From: an uncultured bacterium
GTDB taxonomy: Bacteria; Myxococcota_A; UBA9042; PHBI01
Direction of reading: 5' to 3'
Assembly (NCBI GenBank): GCA_938040325.1
Contig: CALHXW010000328.1
Coordinates: 1 to 32,773 of the forward strand
Length of the DNA: 32,773 nucleotides
A program made the translations under genes and the position numbers. The notes beneath the pieces were generated by a model that was not told the DNA's origin, searched no databases, and saw nothing but the letters and a program-made list of their open reading frames with translations. Shown here piece by piece: positions 31,709-32,773 of this stretch. Numbering within the stretch: the first letter of the stretch is position 1; each line of letters opens with the position of its first letter.

Positions 31709-32083
31709 CTATGCCTCCGCGGCGATCGCGTGCTCCATCAACATGGCAAGCGGCACGATCTTGAGCGCCGCCGCGTGGGTCGCTTCAAGCTTCACCGGAC
31801 AGCCGACGCCTGCCTCATGGGCTTGGCGCCAGCTCGCCGCGCAGACGCACCAGCTGTCACCAGGCTTCAGCCCGGGGAAGTCGTACTCAGGATGCGGCGT
31901 GACGAGGTCGTTGCCCTTGTCGCGTAGGAAGTCCAAGAACGCCCGCGACACCGTTGCGCACACGGTGTGAGAGCCGCGGTCGCGGTCGTCGGTGTTGCAG
32001 CATCCGTCACGGAACCAGCCGGTCATCGGCTCGATCGAACAAGACTGCAGCGGTGTTCCCAAGACGTTGAGTGAGGCTTTCAT
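31709..32083 (-). CDS. DUF2237 family protein
   Basis: 124 residues from ATG 32083 (an ATG four codons earlier is possible). Full-length match to the DUF2237 pattern: NVLGTPLQSCSIEPMTGWFRDGCC, then GSHTVCATVSRAFLDFLRDKGNDL, TPHPEYDFPGLKPGDSWCVCAASW, AHEAGVGCPVKLEATHAAAL. Five or more conserved cysteines and the 'GND L.TP.P...FPGLKPGD.WC' core are present. The family has no experimentally assigned function; it is usually cytosolic and about 120 residues. First gene of a two-gene operon with the small barrel protein. Confidence 0.95.
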   Translation of the reverse strand: MKASLNVLGTPLQSCSIEPMTGWFRDGCCNTDDRDRGSHTVCATVSRAFLDFLRDKGNDLVTPHPEYDFPGLKPGDSWCVCAASWRQAHEAGVGCPVKLEATHAAALKIVPLAMLMEHAIAAEA

Positions 32084-32268
32084 GCGCCGAATCATTGTCC
32101 CTGCTGCCCCAAGACGCAACCGCCGCCGTGTCCGTGGCCCTCATCGTAGGCTCGCAAGCGCCACGCTCGACCAGTAACGACGGCGTCAGCGACGATTGGC
32201 ACCGGCCCGCTAGGCTCTCTAAGATACCTTGCATGGGCTGAAGTTCTCGGCCCCAAATAGGTTGGTCC

Positions 32269-32773
32269 ATGCGTCTACGACATTCTCTCGCCAGCAACGT
32301 GGCCATCGTCGCTCTCCTGCTTGGCGGCTCGGGGTGTTTCGACGCCAAGAGCGAGGGCGGAAACATCGATGCCCTCTTCGAAGACAGCCCAAACCTCGAC
32401 GTCGATGACGCAACCGGGCCAGCCGACACAACGCCGCCCGCGGATACGACGCCGCCAGCAGACACGACGCCGCCTGCCGACACGACGCCGCCCGCGGACA
32501 CGACGCCTCCTGCGGACACGACGCCTCCTGCCGACACGACGCCGCCCGCGGACACGACGCCTCCCGCGGACACGACGCCTCCTGCCGACACGACGCCGCC
32601 CGCTGACACGACGCCGCCTGCCGACACGACGCCGCCTGCCGACACAACGCCGCCCGCGGATACGACGCCTCCTGCTGACACGACGCCGCCAGCAGACACG
32701 ACGCCGCCGGCCGACACGACGCCTCCCGCTGACACGACGCCGCCCGCGGACACGACGCCTCCCGCGGACACGA
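32269..32773 (+). CDS. Lipoprotein with PADTTP repeat linker, cut by the window end
   Basis: At least 168 residues, ATG at 32269; the frame is still open at the last base. Signal MRLRHSLASNVAIVALLLGG ends in lipobox GSGC (Cys23). A short acidic spacer (AKSEGGNIDALFEDSPNLDV) leads to about 19 copies of PADTTP starting near residue 51. Neither a catalytic domain nor a stop is reached, so the function lies beyond the window. The same linker type occurs in the phosphatase 3.2 kb away, implying an exposed cell-surface protein whose active domain is held outward. A weak promoter-like TTGGCA (32196-32201) and TAAGAT (32220-32225) precede it at 18-bp spacing. Confidence 0.85.
   Translation, partial: MRLRHSLASNVAIVALLLGGSGCFDAKSEGGNIDALFEDSPNLDVDDATGPADTTPPADTTPPADTTPPADTTPPADTTPPADTTPPADTTPPADTTPPADTTPPADTTPPADTTPPADTTPPADTTPPADTTPPADTTPPADTTPPADTTPPADTTPPADTTPPADT
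32419..32773. repeat. 18-bp in-gene repeat encoding PADTTP
   Basis: Units of the form gccgacacgacgccgcct with third-position variation (gcg/gct/gca, ccc/cct/ccg), continuing to the end of the window. The variation is almost wholly synonymous, so the peptide repeat is under selection or was copied and then drifted. The complement also stays open but has no gene features. Confidence 0.95.

Noticed and set aside
32196..32212. Sigma-54-like TTGGCAC...CCGCT before the last gene
   Set aside because: GG-to-GC spacing is right but the -12 half lacks TT. An equally weak sigma-70 reading exists, so no firm promoter call.
32007..32771. Long open frame on the minus strand encoding SAGGVV repeats
   Set aside because: It is the complement of the 18-bp PADTTP-coding repeat; all frames stay open through a multiple-of-three repeat. 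The plus-strand frame has a start, lipobox and synonymous drift.

Overview
The window is high-GC chromosomal DNA from a Gram-negative bacterium, most likely a myxobacterium-like or Bradymonadales-like member of the former Deltaproteobacteria. That placement is inferred from four things: many lipoproteins and outer-membrane beta-barrels, secreted proteins with long Pro-Ala-Asp-Thr linkers and MopE-type Asp-rich motifs, a textbook sigma-54 promoter, and the gene repertoire. No rRNA, tRNA, CRISPR array, IS element or prophage was recognised.

Left part (1-5.8 kb): a 20-bp tandem repeat at the edge, a DUF1302-like porin with an acidic DDDFG-rich leader (minus), a divergent membrane protein with an LEA-like C-terminal domain (plus), a low-complexity non-coding block, a membrane-anchored coiled-coil protein with an Ala/Pro/Lys tail and a clear terminator (minus), and a small lipoprotein (plus).

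Metabolic part (5.8-17 kb): an SDR oxidoreductase divergent from a DUF4336-TetR operon with an operator-like palindrome over its promoter; a lipoprotein; a COQ4-like protein with a C-terminal membrane segment; an aldehyde dehydrogenase; three overlapping genes for a Sel1/Hcp-like repeat protein, a GNAT acetyltransferase and an aldo/keto reductase; a hemolysin III-family membrane protein; and an adjacent pair of acyl-CoA dehydrogenases on the minus strand. This is small-molecule, aldehyde and acyl-CoA chemistry. No complete pathway is visible.

Replication-origin-type part (17-26 kb): a sigma-54-preceded small exported protein with a strong terminator, a large single-pass membrane protein, then the conserved housekeeping cluster rpmH-rnpA-yidD-yidC-jag on the minus strand, divergent from dnaA on the plus strand. 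The 0.7-kb rpmH-dnaA gap is the classical position of oriC, has lower GC and a 16-bp palindrome, but I see no canonical DnaA box in it. YidC and Jag are both unusual: YidC has a cleavable-looking signal and an inserted, vaguely J-domain-like segment, and Jag has an RG-rich linker and a KH domain without a clear GxxG loop.

Right part (26-32.8 kb): an HD-type hydrolase whose start codon overlaps the stop of a multidomain secreted alkaline phosphatase; a divergent M64-family metallopeptidase lipoprotein; a small outer-membrane protein and a DUF2237 protein in one operon; and a lipoprotein cut by the window end that carries the same kind of 6-residue PAD repeat as the phosphatase.

No wholly new multi-gene system is demonstrated. 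The strongest leads are the altered YidC and Jag, the atypical origin region, the TetR operator and the perfect sigma-54 promoter in front of a gene of unknown function.
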